Part shown: positions 12,679 through 25,900 of the stretch, piece by piece
How positions within the stretch are numbered: position 1 is the stretch's first letter
Layout of the letters: each line of letters starts with the position of its first letter
Assembly: GCF_001039355.2 (NCBI RefSeq)
Contig: NW_019775666.1
Span: forward strand, 98,527-162,526
Direction of reading: 5' to 3'
From: Lingula anatina
Taxonomy: Eukaryota > Brachiopoda > Lingulata > Lingulida > Lingulidae
Length of the DNA: 64,000 bases
Notes under the pieces: generated by a model
Databases searched by the model: none
The model's input: the letters and a program-made list of their open reading frames with translations, nothing else
What the model was told of the DNA's origin: nothing
Translations under genes and position numbers: made by a program

Positions 12679-13462
12679 GGGATTATACAACATCATAACT
12701 TACAAGAGCAAGATGTTCCAGGTGTGCTCAATATGTCAAAAAAAAAAAAAATTAAGACTGAAAGTTTTTTCTTGTCTACTTTGACCCAAGATATGTCAGG
12801 CCACTATTTAAAAAAAAAAAAAAAAAAAAAAAATTCAGATTAACACACCTCCTGGCATTGAGTACAATACAAAAAAGGTGGCAATTATATCAGTATGTTG
12901 GAAACTAGAGGTGGCGTGTTAATCTGTTATTCTGATTAATTCATTGCGAATCAGCCCTATGTTAATGTACTTTGTGCCCTAAAAACTGAAGTAAAACTAG
13001 AAACCCCAAGACTTCTAGATAAAGGCGGATATTAATCTCTTCCTCTATCTATGTAGATCAATGTAGAACAATATTTTCAATGGGAATGAGTCCATCTAAG
13101 AAACAAATCGTGATAGGTTCACCTGAAGGAGCAATTACGTTAATGTCAAAGAATCAGGATTTCCAGGAAAACAAAACACAACAAGTATTTGTGGTAAACC
13201 AAATGACTTTAAGATCTCCAAGTTGTTTTCTTTGGACATGTCTACTAGAAGGGAAATAAAGGAATTTATCGATAAGGGTCAATTAAGGTATTGTCTGCAT
13301 GATTTCCTGGCAACAAATGGAATTTTTAACATCTTTNGGATTATACAACATTATAACTTACAAGAGCAAGATGTTCCAGGTGTGCTCAATATGTCAAAAA
13401 AAAAAAAATTAAGACTGAAAGTTTTTTCTTGTCTACTTTGACCCAAGATATGTCAGGCCACT

Positions 13463-13493
<31 letters not shown>

Positions 13494-14001
13494 TCAATTC
13501 AGATTAACACACCTCCTGGCATTGAGTACAATACAAAAAAGGTGGCAATTATATCAGTATGTTGGAAACGAGAGGTGGCGGGTTAATCTGTTATTCTGAT
13601 TAATTCATTGCGAATCAGCCCTATGTTAATGTACTTTGTGCCCTAAAAACTGAAGTAAAACTAGAAACCCCAAGACTTCTAGATAAAGGCGGATATTAAT
13701 CTCTTCCTCTATCTATGTAGATCAATGTAGAACAATATTTTCAATGGGAATGAGTCCATCTAAGAAACAAATCGTGATAGGTTCACCTGAAGGAGCAATT
13801 ACGTTAATGTCAAAGAATCAGGATTTCCAGGAAAACAAAACACAACAAGTATTTGTGGTAAACCAAATGACTTTAAGATCTCCAAGTTGTTTTCTTTGGA
13901 CATGTCTACTAGAAGGGAAATAAAGGAATTTATCGATAAGGGTCAATTAAGGTATTGTCTGCATGATTTCCTGGCAACAAATGGAATTTTTAACATCTTT
14001 T
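12679..14001. repeat. Direct duplication of about 660 bp joined at an N
   Basis: 12679-13336 and 13338-14001 are near-identical: both start at 'ggattatacaacat' and end at 'tggaatttttaacatcttt'. They differ mainly in poly-A length and a few substitutions. The single N at 13337 sits exactly at the joint. This looks like two alleles placed end to end rather than a biological tandem repeat. Confidence 0.85.
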
Positions 14002-17000
14002 CTTTTTAGTTCCTATCCAGAATCATTCAATCATTACTGCTTCAATTCAATCACAGTGACCATAAACATCACATAAAATTAGATGAACACAGACAACCTT
14101 GGATATATCTACTGTATGTATGGATGTGATAGGGTGCTGAATGTGTTAGATGAGAATGTTGCATTGTGGGATGGCATGTGGTAAAGCATGTCCAAAACCA
14201 GCAATTTTGGGGAAAATTAGAATTTATTACATTTCATTCAATGAAAACAGACATACTTTAACCTTTTATAACAACTTTCTCATTTTGATTACTTTCGACA
14301 TCCAGGTGTGTCTTATATAGCAATACCATGCCCACTTCTGTCTCCCATGATGCAAGGCTCGTAAAAGTATACAATGATTCCTTTTTGGGAAAGTAGGTAA
14401 TGCATCAGTGTAAAGAGTGAATTTCTCTGATCCATTCTAGAAATGGTGATTCTTAACTCAAAACCTTCTGAACTATGACTGTCTGAACAGCAACTCCCAT
14501 GGTAGAGATAACAAAAACAGATATCTAAATGTAAGTGCATCCATCTGTCTACATTTTACTCATCCAATTTCCTGTATGTATTTTACAAAACAAAAAGAAT
14601 CAATTTCCTTGAAACCATTCTTTGAATTTTGAAATTTCCCACTGGCTTTTAAAGAGCTGCTATCAGTATAGGTCAGACAGTGCATCAGTATACACCATGA
14701 TAATATTCAACAACAGACCTGTCACTGATGAATATAAATCACCAGTCCCCTGGGACCATTACTGCCATGTCTTGTCCTGCACTTCAATTATAGGCTGCCG
14801 AGTAGCAATGGCAATTTTCTGAGCACTAAGCATTAAATTTAGCTTCTTAAAGGGACCGTATGCAGAATTTTGATGAGATCAGATATGATTACTTAATTTT
14901 TCCAGACATCCTCAACAACTCTTCAGTGCTTCTTGACCAACACACTATGGAGTTTCAGGTTCAGAAGTACCCCATAGTTATACATTTTCATGGCCACATT
15001 TTTTTTAAATAGGCCTAAGATAAGTGAATGGTAACACGACTTATTTTATGATGTGAATAATTATTTAACAACTACCAATCTAGGACACTCCAAGTTAATC
15101 CATATACCAAAACATACATAATTTTCTAAATGAAAACTTTTCTATTTTGTAGCAAGTATATAGGGAGTCAAGTAGCTTTAACTGTCTGCTGGGCAGGAGC
15201 TGAAAAGAAGAGTTCTGGAAGATATATTGCAGGACCATTGCACACAGTCATTGCAACAATAAATGCTCTGTTTACATGCCAAAAGAGATGAAAATTTGCA
15301 GCAGATCTTAAGCTATAGACGTTCTTCGTAATTTATTAGTTTGAATCCTAAATTAACATGCCAAAGCATGATTTAACAAAAGAAGTCTAGGAGAGGCAGC
15401 ATGAACTTGTAAATACTATAATACCTGGAGTCTTTGCAAAAGAAATCAATACAAAAAACAAAATCAGGTTAAAATGGGTCCGTGGGCTTTTTCTGGCGTA
15501 TAAATCAATGGGTGTGTCCATAAATGGAGTATGTGTTTGTACTTTTTTACGTCTTTCATCCTTTAAGTGGTAATAAATAAAATAAATCTAAAAATAAATA
15601 AATAAATACAATGTCTGTCAATTTATCAGACAGTGCTTTTACAGAACAAAAGGAAAAAATTACCATTGGCGGTTTCATTTGGAATTTTAGATTTGTAGAA
15701 AAACAATAAATACACACAAAAAAGACAATAAAAACAATGACTGATTCTCATCAGAGCATAAAAGCCATATGGAAAACTTCAAATGATATCTAAATACATC
15801 AATAAACCATCATCAATGACAAACTCACTGAAAGCTCAAATACTTTACCTGAAAAGTTACTAAAAAATCAAATTACTTAAAAATGAGGACAATCAAAGTT
15901 ATTATCCACTTTCAAAGTTGATGGGTATCATCAAAACCAATGGCTGCCAATGGGGAATATTTTTCTATTGGCCATAAAAAAAGGAAATAACAGTGCAAGT
16001 CATTACAGGAGACAGCACAATATCCAATTTGGGCACAGAACAGATTGTTCCCGGTCAAAATGGCGACCCCCCCCCCCCTCAAACTCTCCCTAACTGGCCT
16101 GATCCATAAGAGAAAATACTGTGAATTTACCATGTTACATCAGACATTAATAAACTAAAATCACCCCTGCTTAATTTTTGCTTTAATAAATCTAAATATC
16201 CTATACATTTTGTACATCATTTTTTGTTACATCTTATTCAATGATAAATTGAAAAAAATATATATTGAAATGGTCTTTTCTTCTTCTTTTTTTTTCCGAT
16301 CCAAAGTAGGTAAATAACTTAAAGCATTTGGCAAAAATATCTTTATAATCTAGTCTAGCACTTGTCAGGTATTTCTAATCTTAAGTAGGTGTATGGGTTA
16401 GGATAAATCCTGCACATAGTCAAGACCATTAAAAACATTGGTATTTGTAAATGAATGAAACTCATTTCTGATATACCTGTGCACATAAAAAAATTCCAGA
16501 AATTCAACATTCATTTGCCTAGTATACAATTCTTATATATGAAGTGCACAATGGTTTTATGAAAATTCACTTCTCTTTCAATCCTCATCCAGGGCAACAC
16601 TAATAAAACCAGATGTATAAAAACAAGAAATCAATGCTTCCAGCCATTCCTAAGATTCTGTAATCTTGCAGAAATTATAAAATAACAATGCGAGGAAATA
16701 CATTTCCTTTCAAATTCAAGCAGCAATCTATAAATGAAGCAGCCAATGGAAGGAAAGAAAAATGGATGACAAAAAAACAATGATGGCAGGCAGATATTAT
16801 TAGAAACAAAGGAAAGTGACATTCTTCTCCTTCTGCCAATCAAGGAAACCCAGCGAGTAACTAACACAGCATAATTGAGCAAACCACTGACATTTAAATA
16901 AATGTTTTTCCTTTTCCGTCCAACGTAAATCTCATTATTCAAGATTTATACTAATTGCCCATATTCCAGATGACAACCTAGCTTCCTACTCGTCATCAGG

Positions 17001-17043
17001 ATGTAAAGATAGATAAATTCAATATTGATGCATGTTTAATGGC
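14002..17043. other. Non-coding, no gene recognised
   Basis: AT-rich with a few homopolymers (for example poly-C near 16069). The 103-codon minus frame at 16631-16942 lacks domain similarity and splice-site framing. Confidence 0.5.
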
Positions 17044-18179
17044 CGTTTGGGTACCCATTGCGTGATTATTTTACATTTCCCAACAATGTCTACACGATTA
17101 ATCAAACACGTCAAAGTTGGTCTGATGTTGTCTTCCTGATCTCATTATAAAGAGAGCTCATACAAATCCTCAGCATAATGACTTATCTCCTGTGTGCACA
17201 ATTCCAAATGAGTCAAGACTGAAACATTATTTGCAGTTGAAATAAAACATTGCACAATAGCGCAGATTTCACTCATGACTTTTCTTTTAGGATCTTCCAC
17301 TAGTAATCACCTAATTGAACATCAAGACAAATAAAACTATAACAGAAATGATATTTTGTAATCAGAAGTGAAGATCCTTAAAATTTTCAAACAATGTGAC
17401 ATATTCACAGAGAAAACACTATACAGAACACATTTACTCATGAATTTGCTGACAGCTACTGCGACCTTTTGAAAATTACTTTATTGGTAACAGTGCCTTT
17501 GGTAGTTTTCAACTTAAATACCATCAACTGTAAGATGAAACTGCCATTGTCAACGCTATTTCCTTGAATAACATCTAAAATACACATTGTCAAATACATA
17601 CGAGACGAATCACTAATTGGAAACATTAAAGAAAGATCATCCTGTGAATTTACCATCAAATACATCACCAAGTCAGATAATTAGTATCACTTTGTATGCA
17701 AAAGTGATACACATTACAGGGAGTAACTGATTAATGACGTAAATAGAGAAGGCTCGTGCAATGAGTCTGCATTACTTTACTCCATTTATCTCAACAGGTA
17801 AGATGATAAATGCTGCGGTATATGCTCAAATTACCTTCATTACCCAACAAATTAACATGTAAATACCTTTTTCAATAACATTTCATTTAGAAGATGCTGT
17901 TAGAATTCCGTAATAAACTGATTACTGTTTCAGAAAAGGTGTCTTTATAATAAAACATTTTGATTAAACTGCCAACATACAAGAACAAGAGTAAACAATA
18001 CGAAAAATGTCTACTCTTCTTTTCTATTTAAGGAAAACCCAATAAAAGAAAGCTAAAGAGAACACAAAATACAATACAGCAATCTTGATGCAAGAAATCA
18101 TTTACCATATTCAAGTCTACCGCACAGTCTGAGATATAGATTTAGGAAACCGTGCAAGGCAAAAAAAATAGTCACTTAC

Positions 18180-21100
18180 CTAATATGATCGTAGATGGTG
18201 AGACACCTGCCCGAGTCTTGTAGATATTGCCGTAGTGTCTGTTAATATCTGGGGATGCAAATCTACTCATCTCCTGTCCTCACTTAAGGCCCGATTTTCT
18301 AGTCTCGGTTGCATTTCTGAACTTTGATTATTGAATTGCCATGTGCCATGGGGTTATTACAAAACCAGCTGGGTCAATACTATTAAGATGTTGATTCAAT
18401 GTCAAGTGTAATGTGCAATATAACTGAATCATTAACAATAATGTTTGCATTGTTAAAAAAAACTCATATTCGGGGCACTTTATTTTTCTTTGGTTGTCCA
18501 TTCGATATATTAGGTCAGAAGGTTGGATTTTCCCATTTTAAAGCAGAACTGACTGACTAGCAACAAATTATTCAGACAAATTACTTCTGAATCAATATAA
18601 ATTTTCAGCTAGGCAAATAGACCAATGTCAAAAGAAAGAGTTCGGAACCAATGAAAATTTTGAAATAAAATCCTTCCATCTTGTATGCTGGATTTTAAAC
18701 CCATACACAGAAAAATGTCTTCATAGATAACTTTTCCAAGAAATTTTAGAGCAGGTGAAAATAAAAAGGACCAGCAGCAATCTGTGGTTGCCAGTCACCT
18801 ATTACGTAACTTTGACTGCGGGAGTCAGATTTTCATGTTACACCGGTATGAAATACCAGCAAAGGACTAGTAGTTCTTCCAGAGTTTTCAAAATGTCTGA
18901 TACACATGCACACACATATTAACATATTCACTCAGACATTTACATACACATTTACACATGCACATGCACACTCTTACCGTGTCCAGTGGTGGCTACCCCA
19001 GGGTCATCTGGATCTATGGCATACGTGTTTCTATTGGATAAATGATCCTCCACCATGGGGTCCCAGTTCTGCAGTTCTGCTGTGGGGCTCTCACTCCTCT
19101 TTTCCAAGGGGGCCAAAGCATTATTATTTTCTCCAGGGTTTACACTTTGATCTGATTCCATCAAGAGATCCTCTGCTTTTTGTGCTTGTTCTTTGCCTGT
19201 AAAAACAATGTATTAAATTTATTAACAATGTATTATATTCATTAAATTTTTTTAAAGCTTTTTTGGTGCAACAGAAAAAAAATTGTGATTTGCCATACTC
19301 AAAAGTAATGTCTCTGATCTGAAGAAACCTTATACACTATACTGAAAATTTCTCACCAAAAGCAACACACTCCATTTCATTAACCATTTAACACAGTCCA
19401 TATTACGTTTTTAAAATGATATCTTTCTCACACATGCACATTCATATGTACATGATCATTGTTCCCATAATAAAATGTTACCTCTTAAACATTGTAATGC
19501 CTAACAAAATGTCGTTTTACATTTTGTAACACAACATTATAGTCCATATCACCAGCTTAACATAATGCTGCATGACTGTCATATATCAATACCAAACATA
19601 TATATATATTATGTTATGTGTTTTACAGTTTCAAATTAAATACAACCTGGTGTGTTTTGTTTTGTATACATATCATACCAAACCAAAATGTTTAATGTAA
19701 AATGCTGAGGAACCAAAAACTTATCTTATGTGCTACACGCTGTCATCCCATGGCCAAAGTTAACATTCACTATCACACCAAACACAATGCTGACATAGAC
19801 TATCACACCAAACACAATGTTGACATAGACTATCACATCAAACACAATGCTGACATAGACTATCACATCAAACACAATGCTGACATAGACTATCACACCA
19901 AACACAATGCTGACATAGACTATCACACCAAACACAATGTTGACATAGACTATCACACCAAACACAAAGTTAACATTCACTATCACACAAAAGACAATAT
20001 TGACATAAACTATCACATCAAACATAATAATGACAAACACTGTCACACCAAACACAATGTTGACATACACTGTCACACCAAACACAATGTTGACATATAC
20101 TGTCACACCAAACACAATGTTTACATACACTGTCACACCAAACACAATGTTGACATACACTGTCACACCAAACACAATGTTGACATACACTGTCACACCA
20201 AACACAATGTTGACATATACTGTCACATCAAACACAATAATGACATACACTGTCAAACATAATGCTGCCTCACTGACACATCTAACACAATCTTTATCCA
20301 TACTAACCAAAGACTTCAGACTTGGCCAGTCCTCTTCTCACTAGTTCCCCATTAACCCAGACATCACTTGGTCCACTTGAGTTCAACAGTATCAAGTGTA
20401 AGGACTGCTTGCTGCTTATGGGGCTAAAATATTAAGTCATTGGTTTTCTTGAGTCAAACCTTACTGCTGAAATATTTCAAACATTGTCAATGCATATAAG
20501 GTGTAAATATATGTTGATGGAATTAATGTTATGACACCTACTTTCTGTGAATTTAATGTCTCCAAAACAAGCTTGGGGATGTGCTTTTGTCAGAATAAGA
20601 TTTCTGGTCAAAGATCCTATATTGAAAATCTCTCTGGAAATCACATCCAGAATGGGCAATTCTTCCAACATATCGAACATATCCTAATTAAAATTTCTAG
20701 TTATAAATCTACCTCTGCGCTTTGAAATAGAAGTCATTTACATAGTTTCATGGAAAAGTAATGATCATTCTTCACCATCAACACAAAACTCTTTTTAAGC
20801 AAAATTTGACCTTGATTTTCAAGTTTACATTGACGGGTATCTATTTTTTTCTGTCGGAAGACGGTCAAAAATGTAGGATGGATCAACAAAGATAATTAAG
20901 AAGTCTGTCAGAAAAATATCTCTGTATCCACCCCGCAAAGATATCAAATTTGCTCACAAGGGCTCAACTATGTATCCCAGCAGCACATCATTGTAACCAG
21001 TCATTTTCTCAAACTCTTTGACAGTCTCATATCCCCATCCATCTTGGGTAATCTCTTGCTGGTCATCTCTGTTCTCCACTGGAGAAATATCGGCCAAGTT

Positions 21101-21721
21101 ACACCGCCAAGCCAGTGGTGGAATTCCAAAGAATTTTGGCGGGAGTGGATAAATATATTCTCGTGGGATCCACTCCGAGTTGCCATAGTCTATGTACAGA
21201 ACTTTGACAGCACAGCACTTGGGAGTATCATCTGTACTAGAAGCGGTGGTGGATTGGGACTCTTCAGTATCTGAACTGGTCTCGTACCTCATCCCCAGTA
21301 CCTCTACTCTGTAGAATTTCTTATCATTCCTGAAAAATAAATCCAAGTACTGTATGAATCTATCACTGGTAGGACTAATAATTTGGGAACTAGTTATTAC
21401 TAGACTATAAAATTTTGGGCAAAATATCTTAATGTGGTTCACTTTAAACACACAAAAAAAGAAAAAAAATTCACAAAACTTTTATACTTTTTAAGTGGAA
21501 AAAAAAGTGTGCCAAACAGAGAAATGTACTGTCATGATATCAGTTGACTAACCTGTACAATGCACAACAAATGTCATGCTTGGCTGGTTCATCTCCCTCA
21601 AAAAACTTCATTAGCACAGGGAGATTAATCTTACTGAAATGGTCATTCAGCTCGTCCATCATCTGGTCCAACATGACTGCCCTGGGGGTCACAAGATGGA
21701 CGTAGAAATGATTCGGTGATT
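18180..21721 (-). pseudogene. Duplicate partial set of Tudor gene exons
   Basis: Minus-strand exons matching the full gene: 21553-21721 (end of the large exon, truncated at the N), 20958-21329 (Tudor core), 20776-20788 (13-nt microexon), 20542-20683, 18978-19196 and, tentatively, 18180-18278. Frames and splice sites are intact, so this is not a decayed pseudogene; it is most likely the other allele. Changes relative to the second copy are few in the Tudor exon (one residue, I for T) and in exon 12 (D for E), but about five residues differ in the terminal exon at 18180-18270. Confidence 0.7.
19769..20250. repeat. 30-bp minisatellite, 16 units
   Basis: Sixteen direct copies of a 30-bp unit, TATCACACCAAACACAATG followed by TTGACATACAC or close variants, with no spacers. 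Because 30 is a multiple of three, long frames stay open on both strands (about 190 codons each) but they encode only the repeat. It lies in the intron between exons 11 and 12 of the Tudor gene; the other haplotype copy has nine units. Confidence 0.95.
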
Positions 21722-22858
21722 NCGTTTGGGTACCCATTGCGTGATTATTTTACATTTCCCAACAATGTCTACACGATTAATCAAACACGTCAAAGTTGGT
21801 CTGATGTTGTCTTCCTGATCTCATTATAAAGAGAGCTCATACAAATCCTCAGCATAATGACTTATCTCCTGTGTGCACAATTCCAAATGAGTCAAGACTG
21901 AAACATTATTTGCAGTTGAAATAAAACATTGCACAATAGCGCAGATTTCACTCGTGACTTTTCTTTTAGGATCTTCCACTAGTAATCACCTAATTGAACA
22001 TCAAGACAAATAAAACTATAACAGAAATGATATTTTCTAATCAGAAGTGAAGATCCTTAAAATTTTCAGACAATGTGACATATTCACAGAGAAAACACTA
22101 TACAGAACACATTTACTCATGAATTTGCTGACAGCCACTGCAACCTTTTGAAAATTACTTTATTGGTAACAGTGCCTTTGGTAGTTTTCAACTTAAATAC
22201 CATCAACTGTAAGATGAAACTGCCATTGTCAACGCTATTTCCTTGAATAACATCTAAAATACACATTGTCAAATACATCCGAGACGAATCACTAATTGGA
22301 AACATTAAAGAAAGATCATCCTGTGAATTTACCATCAAATACATCACCAAGTCAGATAATTAGTATCACTTTGTATGCAAAAGTGATACACATTACAGGG
22401 AATAACTGATTAATGACGTAAATAGAGAAGGCTCGTGCAATGAGTCTGCATTACTTTACTCCATTTATCTCAACGGGTAAGATGATAAATGCTGCGGTAT
22501 ATGCTTAAATCACCTTCATTACACAACAAATTAACATGTAAATACCTTTCTCAATAACATTTCATTTAGAAGATGCTGTTAGAATTCCGTAATAAACTAA
22601 TTACTGTTTCAGAAAAGGTGTCTTTATAATAAAACATTTTGATTAAACTGCCAACATACAAGAACAAGAGTAAACAATAAGAAAAATGTCTACTCTTCTT
22701 TTCTATTTAAGGAAAACCCAATAAAAGAAAGCTAAAGAAAACACAAAATACAATATAGCAATCTTGATGCAAGAAATCATTTACCATATTCAAGTCTACC
22801 GCACAGTCTGAGATATAGATTTAGGAAACCGTGCAAGGCAAAAAAAATAGTCACTTAC

Positions 22859-22957
22859 CTAATATGATCGTAGATGGTGAGACATCTGCCCGAGTCTTAT
22901 AGATATTGCTGTAGAGTCTGGTAATATCAGGGGAGTCAAATCTACTCATCTCCTGTC
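22859..22957 (-). CDS. Uncertain terminal or first exon, MSRFDSPDI...
   Basis: A 91-nt frame from the ATG at 22949 to a strong donor (TTAG|gtaagtga), with a counterpart at 18180-18270. Read as an internal exon it would need the acceptor gtgag|GACAGG, whose upstream tract is purine-rich. The frame would nevertheless join the phase-1 donor of the previous exon (23646) without a stop. Read as a first exon it would start a further minus-strand gene whose remaining exons are not visible. The two copies differ at about nine of 91 bases, five of them changing residues, far above the flanking divergence. Confidence 0.4.
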
Positions 22958-25900
22958 CTCACATAAGGCCCGATTTTCTCGTCTCGGTTGCATTTGATTA
23001 TTGAATTGCCATGTGCCATGGGGTTATTACAAAACCAGCTGGGTCAATACTATTAAGATGTTGATTCAATGTCAATTGTAATGTGCAATATAACTGAATC
23101 ATTAACAATAACGTTTGCATTGTTAAAAAACTCATATTCTGGGCACTTTATTTTTCTTTGGTTGTCCATTCGATATATTAGGTCAGAAGGTTGGATTTTC
23201 CCATTTTAAAGCAGAACTGACTGACTAGCAACAAATTATTCAGACAAATTACTTCTGAATCAATATAAATTTTCAGCTAGGCAAATAGACCAATGTCAAA
23301 AGAAAGAGTTCGGAACCAATGAAAATTTTGAAATAAAATCCTTCCATCTTGTATGCTGGATTTTAAACCCATACACAGAAAAATGTCTTCATAGATAACT
23401 TTTCCAAGAAATTTTGGAGCAGGTGAAAATAAAAAGGACCAGCAGCAATCTGTGGTTGCCAGTCACCTATTACGTAACTTTGACTGCGGGAGTCAGATTT
23501 TCATGTTACACCGGTATGAAATACCAGCAAAGGACTAGTAGTTCTTCCAGAGTTTTCAAAATGTCTGATACACATGCACACATGTATTTACATATTCACT
23601 CAGACATTTACATACACATTTACACATGCACATGCACACTCTTACCGTGTCCAGTGGTGGCTACCCCAGGGTCATCTGGATCTATGGCATACGTGTTTCT
23701 ATTGGATAAATGATCCTCCACCATGGGGTCCCAGTTCTGCAGTTCTGCTGTGGGGCTCTCACTCCTCTTTTCCAAGGGGGCCAAAGCATTATTATTTTCT
23801 CCAGGGTTTACACTTTGCTCTGATTCCATCAAGAGATCCTCTGCTTTTTGTGCTTGTTCTTTGCCTGTAAAAACAATGTATTAAATTTATTAACAATGTA
23901 TTATGTTCATTAATTTTTTTTAAAGCTTTTTTGGTGCAACAGAAAAAAAAATTTGTGATTTGCCATACTCAAAAGTAATGTCTCTGACCTGAAGAAACCT
24001 TATACACTATACTGAAAATTTCTCACCAAAAGCGACACACTCCATTTCATTAACCATTTAACACAGTCCATATACTGTTTTTAAAATTATATCTTTCTCA
24101 CACATGCACATTCATATGTACAAGATCATTGTTCCCATAATAAAATGTTACCTCTTAAACATTGTAACGCCTAACAAAATGTCGTTTTACATTTTGTAAC
24201 ACAACATTATAGTCCATATCAACAGCTTACATAATACTGCATGACTGTCATATATCAATACCAAACATATATATATTATGTTATGTGTTTTACAGTTTCA
24301 AATTAAATACAACCTGGTGTGTTTTGTTTTGTTTTGTATACATATTATACCAAACCAAAATGTTTAATGTAAAATGCTGAGGAACCAAAAACTTATCTTA
24401 TGTGCTACACGCTGTCATCCCATGGCCAAAGTAAACATTCACTATCACACCAAACACAATGCTGACATAGACTATCACATCAAACACAATAATGACAAAG
24501 ACTATCACACCAAACACAATGCTGACATAGACTATCACATCAAACACAATGCTGACATAGACTATCACACCAAACACAATGTTGACATACACTGTCACAC
24601 CAAACACAATCTTTACATACACTGTCACACCAAACACAATGTTGACATACGCTGTCACACCAAACACAATGTTGACATATACTGTCACATCAAACACAAT
24701 AATGACATACACTGTCAAACATAATGCTGCCTCACTGACATATCTAACACAATCTTTATCCATACTAACCAAAGACTTCAGACTTGGCCAGTCCTCTTCT
24801 CACTAGTTCCCCATTAACCCAGACATCACTTGGTCCACTTGAGTTCAACAGTATCAAGTGTAAGGACTGCTTGCTGCTTGTGGGGCTAAAAATATTAAGT
24901 CATTGGTTTTCTTGAGTCAAATCTTACTGCTGAAATATTTCAAACATTGTCAATGCATATAAGGTGTAAATATATGTTGATGGAATTAATGTTATGACAC
25001 CTACTTTCTGTGAATTTAATGTCCCCAAAACAAGCTTGGGGATGTGCTTTTGTCAGAATAAGATTTCTGGTCAAAGATCCTATATTGAAAATCTCTCTGG
25101 AAATCACATCCAGAATGGGCAATTCTTCGAACACATCGAACATGTCCTAATTAAAATTTCTAGTTATAAATCTACCTCTGCGCTTTGAAATAGAAGTCAT
25201 TTACATAGTTTCATGGAAAAGAAATGATCATTCTTCACCATCAACACAAAACTCTTTTTAAGCAAAATTTGATCTTGATTTTCAAGTTTACATTGACGGG
25301 TATCTATTTTTTTCTGTCGGAAGACGGTCAAAAATGTAGGATGGATCAACAAAGATAATTAAGAAGTGTGTCAGAAAAATATCTCTGTATCCACCCCGCA
25401 AAGATATCAAATTTGCTCACAAGGGCTCAACTATGTATCCCAGCAGCACATCATTGTAACCAGTCATTTTCTCAAACTCTTTGACAGTCTCATATCCCCA
25501 TCCATCTTGGGTAATCTCTTGCTGGTCATCTCTGTTCTCCACTGGAGAAATATCGGCCAGGTTACACCGCCAAGCCAGTGGTGGAATTCCAAAGAATTTT
25601 GGCGGGAGTGGATAAATATATTCTCGTGGGGTCCACTCCGAGTTGCCATAGTCTATGTACAGAACTTTGACAGCACAGCACTTGGGAGTATCATCTGTAC
25701 TAGAAGCGGTGGTAGATTGGGACTCTTCAGTATCTGAACTGGTCTCGTACCTCATCCCCAGTACTTCTACTCTGTAGAATTTCTTATCATTCCTGAAAAA
25801 TAAATCCAAGTACTGTATGAATCTATCACTGGTGGGACTAATAATTTGGGAACTAGTTATTACTAGACTATAAAATTTTGGGCAAAATATCTTAATGTGG

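Larger units (their letters stand above)
17044..21721. repeat. Second haplotype copy of the Tudor gene 3' half
   Basis: This block aligns end to end with 21723-26183. It starts at 'cgtttgggtacccattgcgt' in both copies and stops in the middle of a coding exon at 21721, followed by one N. Differences are scattered substitutions, small indels and a 210-bp difference in one minisatellite. That pattern fits two uncollapsed alleles better than a recent tandem gene duplication, because the junction cuts an exon at the N. Confidence 0.82.

Noticed and set aside
17456-17671. Minus frame beginning MVMYLMVNSQDDLSL (twin at 22117-22350)
   Set aside because: No splice phase to neighbours, no domain, and the two copies end differently; probably intronic chance frame.
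18906-19202. Plus-strand 98-codon frame (and twin at 23574-23870)
   Set aside because: Antisense to a minus-strand exon bounded by a good acceptor and donor with consistent phase.
19769-20250. CRISPR-like regular repeats
   Set aside because: The 30-bp units are contiguous with no unique spacers, and the DNA is eukaryotic.
19702-20344. Open frames of 186, 194 and 104 codons rich in HTKHNVDI or VTVYVNIVFG repeats
   Set aside because: They are open only because the minisatellite unit is 30 bp and stop-free in several frames on both strands; they lie in an intron.
17044-21721. A genuine second Tudor gene
   Set aside because: It lacks the 5' exons, is cut mid-exon at an N and matches the neighbour throughout, as expected for an allele.
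25417-25419. TGA as the natural stop of the Tudor protein
   Set aside because: It would cut the second extended Tudor domain before its last strand; a GTGAGC donor overlaps it and in-phase exons follow. It remains possible for an alternative transcript.
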